Source: Methylobacterium sp. DB0501
GTDB taxonomy: Bacteria > Pseudomonadota > Alphaproteobacteria > Rhizobiales > Beijerinckiaceae
Assembly (NCBI RefSeq): GCF_011043735.1
Contig: NZ_JAAKGV010000001.1
Location: 434,001-498,000, forward strand
Direction: 5' to 3'
Length of the DNA: 64,000 nucleotides
The notes beneath the pieces are model-generated. The model made no database searches and was not told where the DNA came from. It was given only the letters and a program-made list of their open reading frames with translations. Below, piece after piece: positions 63,341 through 64,000 of the stretch. Position 1 is the stretch's first letter. Every line of letters starts with the position of its first letter. Position numbers and translations under genes: made by a program.

Positions 63341-64000
63341 ATGATGAACCTTGCCGAATATCGCAATCGCAATACGCGGCTTGCCGATTTCCTGCCTTGG
63401 GTCGCCCTGGTCGGAGAAGGCGTCGTCCTCAACAAGGATGGTAGCCTGCAGCGTACTGCGCGCTTCCGCGGTCCTGACCTCGACAGCGCCGTGCCGGCCG
63501 AGCTGGTCGCAGTCGCGGGCCGGCTCAACAACGCTTTCCGACGTCTCGGCTCCGGCTGGGCCATCTTCGTCGAAGCGCAACGCCACGACGCCGCGACCTA
63601 TCCCTCCAGCCTGTTCGCCGACAGCGCCTCTGCGCTGGTCGACGCCGAACGCAAGGCCGACTTCGAAGAAGCAGGCGCGCACTTCGAGTCCAGCTATTTC
63701 CTCACCTTCCTCTATCTGCCGCCGGCCGAAGACGCGGCGCGTGCCGAAGCATGGCTATACGAGGGTCGCGACCACGGCGGCGTCAACGCGCGCGAAGTGC
63801 TGCGCGGTTTCGTCGATCGTACCGATCGTATCTTGAATCTGATCGACGCCTTCATGCCGGAATGCGCGTGGCTCGATGACGCCGAAACACTCACCTATCT
63901 ACATTCGACCATCTCGACGAAGCGTCATCGTGTCCGCGTCCCTGAGACGCCGATGTATCTCGACGCTCTTCTGGCCGATCAACCGCTGACCGGCGGACTC
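63341..64000 (+). CDS. trbE: TrbE, VirB4-type ATPase, cut off by the window
   Basis: The first 220 codons are present from ATG 63341 (an ATG-ATG pair; either may serve). The N-terminal part is typical: MMNLAEYRNRNTRLADFLPW, LNKDGSLQRTARFRGPDLDSAVP, FESSYFLTFLYLPPAEDAARAE. The ATPase domain lies beyond the window. TrbE energises pilus assembly and substrate transfer. Further trb genes are expected to follow. Confidence 0.94.
   Translation, partial: MMNLAEYRNRNTRLADFLPWVALVGEGVVLNKDGSLQRTARFRGPDLDSAVPAELVAVAGRLNNAFRRLGSGWAIFVEAQRHDAATYPSSLFADSASALVDAERKADFEEAGAHFESSYFLTFLYLPPAEDAARAEAWLYEGRDHGGVNAREVLRGFVDRTDRILNLIDAFMPECAWLDDAETLTYLHSTISTKRHRVRVPETPMYLDALLADQPLTGGL

Larger units (their letters stand above)
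25539..64000 (+). mobile_element. Integrative and conjugative element (right end outside the window)
   Basis: The span begins at the tRNA-Arg fragment and tyrosine recombinase gene. It holds cargo (PIN toxin-antitoxin, imuA-imuB-dnaE2, GGDEF-EAL), anti-restriction and DNA-processing genes, an own RepA/iteron/ParA module, a relaxase, coupling protein TraG and a trbB-C-D-E mating-pair operon of the Rhizobiales Tra/Trb type. The trb operon runs off the window, so the right attachment site is not visible. Coding density is high and GC matches the chromosome. Confidence 0.9.

Overview
The window reads as an alphaproteobacterial (Hyphomicrobiales) chromosome. Its very high GC, TTG/GTG starts and gene content suggest a Methylobacterium-like genome; the genus is an inference. 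It has two parts.

Positions 1 to about 25.5 kb are ordinary chromosome. In order: the end of a nuclease-like gene; a divergent pair made of a protease-like protein without catalytic residues and a giant alpha-2-macroglobulin with an intact thioester; an AraC regulator; a spermidine-synthase-like protein; a DHH phosphoesterase; a LysR, shikimate/quinate dehydrogenase and MHS permease set that looks like a shikimate or quinate utilisation locus; maf and yacG; an SDR oxidoreductase; glyQ and glyS; and several small proteins. Debris lies among them: an alpha/beta-hydrolase pseudogene, a decayed IS3-type transposase, an AT-rich island and dispersed hairpin repeats.

From 25,539 to the right edge lies an integrative and conjugative element (ICE) whose far end is outside the window. 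Its left border is the 3' half of a tRNA-Arg(CCG) gene, followed by a tyrosine recombinase. Cargo comes next: a PIN-domain toxin-antitoxin pair, an imuA-imuB-dnaE2 mutagenesis cassette with a clear SOS box, and a GAF-GGDEF-EAL cyclic-di-GMP protein. A long block then carries ArdC, a large ParB-like protein, a DarB/strawberry-notch-like methylase-helicase split in two reading frames, a Toprim protein and a DUF2493 protein. Regulatory genes, a RepA initiator with three iterons, ParA, and the transfer genes (TraF-like peptidase, lytic transglycosylase, relaxase, TraG, TrbB, C, D and E) complete it.

Two shared non-coding signals tie the element together. A palindrome, CGACTAT-W-ATAGTCG, occurs at three intergenic sites, one of them just ahead of a small XRE regulator, and is a good candidate for a common operator. 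A related structured leader of about 80 bp precedes ardC, the parB-like gene and the methylase-helicase gene. All three genes lie on the same strand and on the side of the relaxase that would enter a recipient first. This suggests coordinated early expression of anti-restriction functions, possibly by a single-stranded-DNA promoter mechanism. Three ICE genes carry frameshifts.
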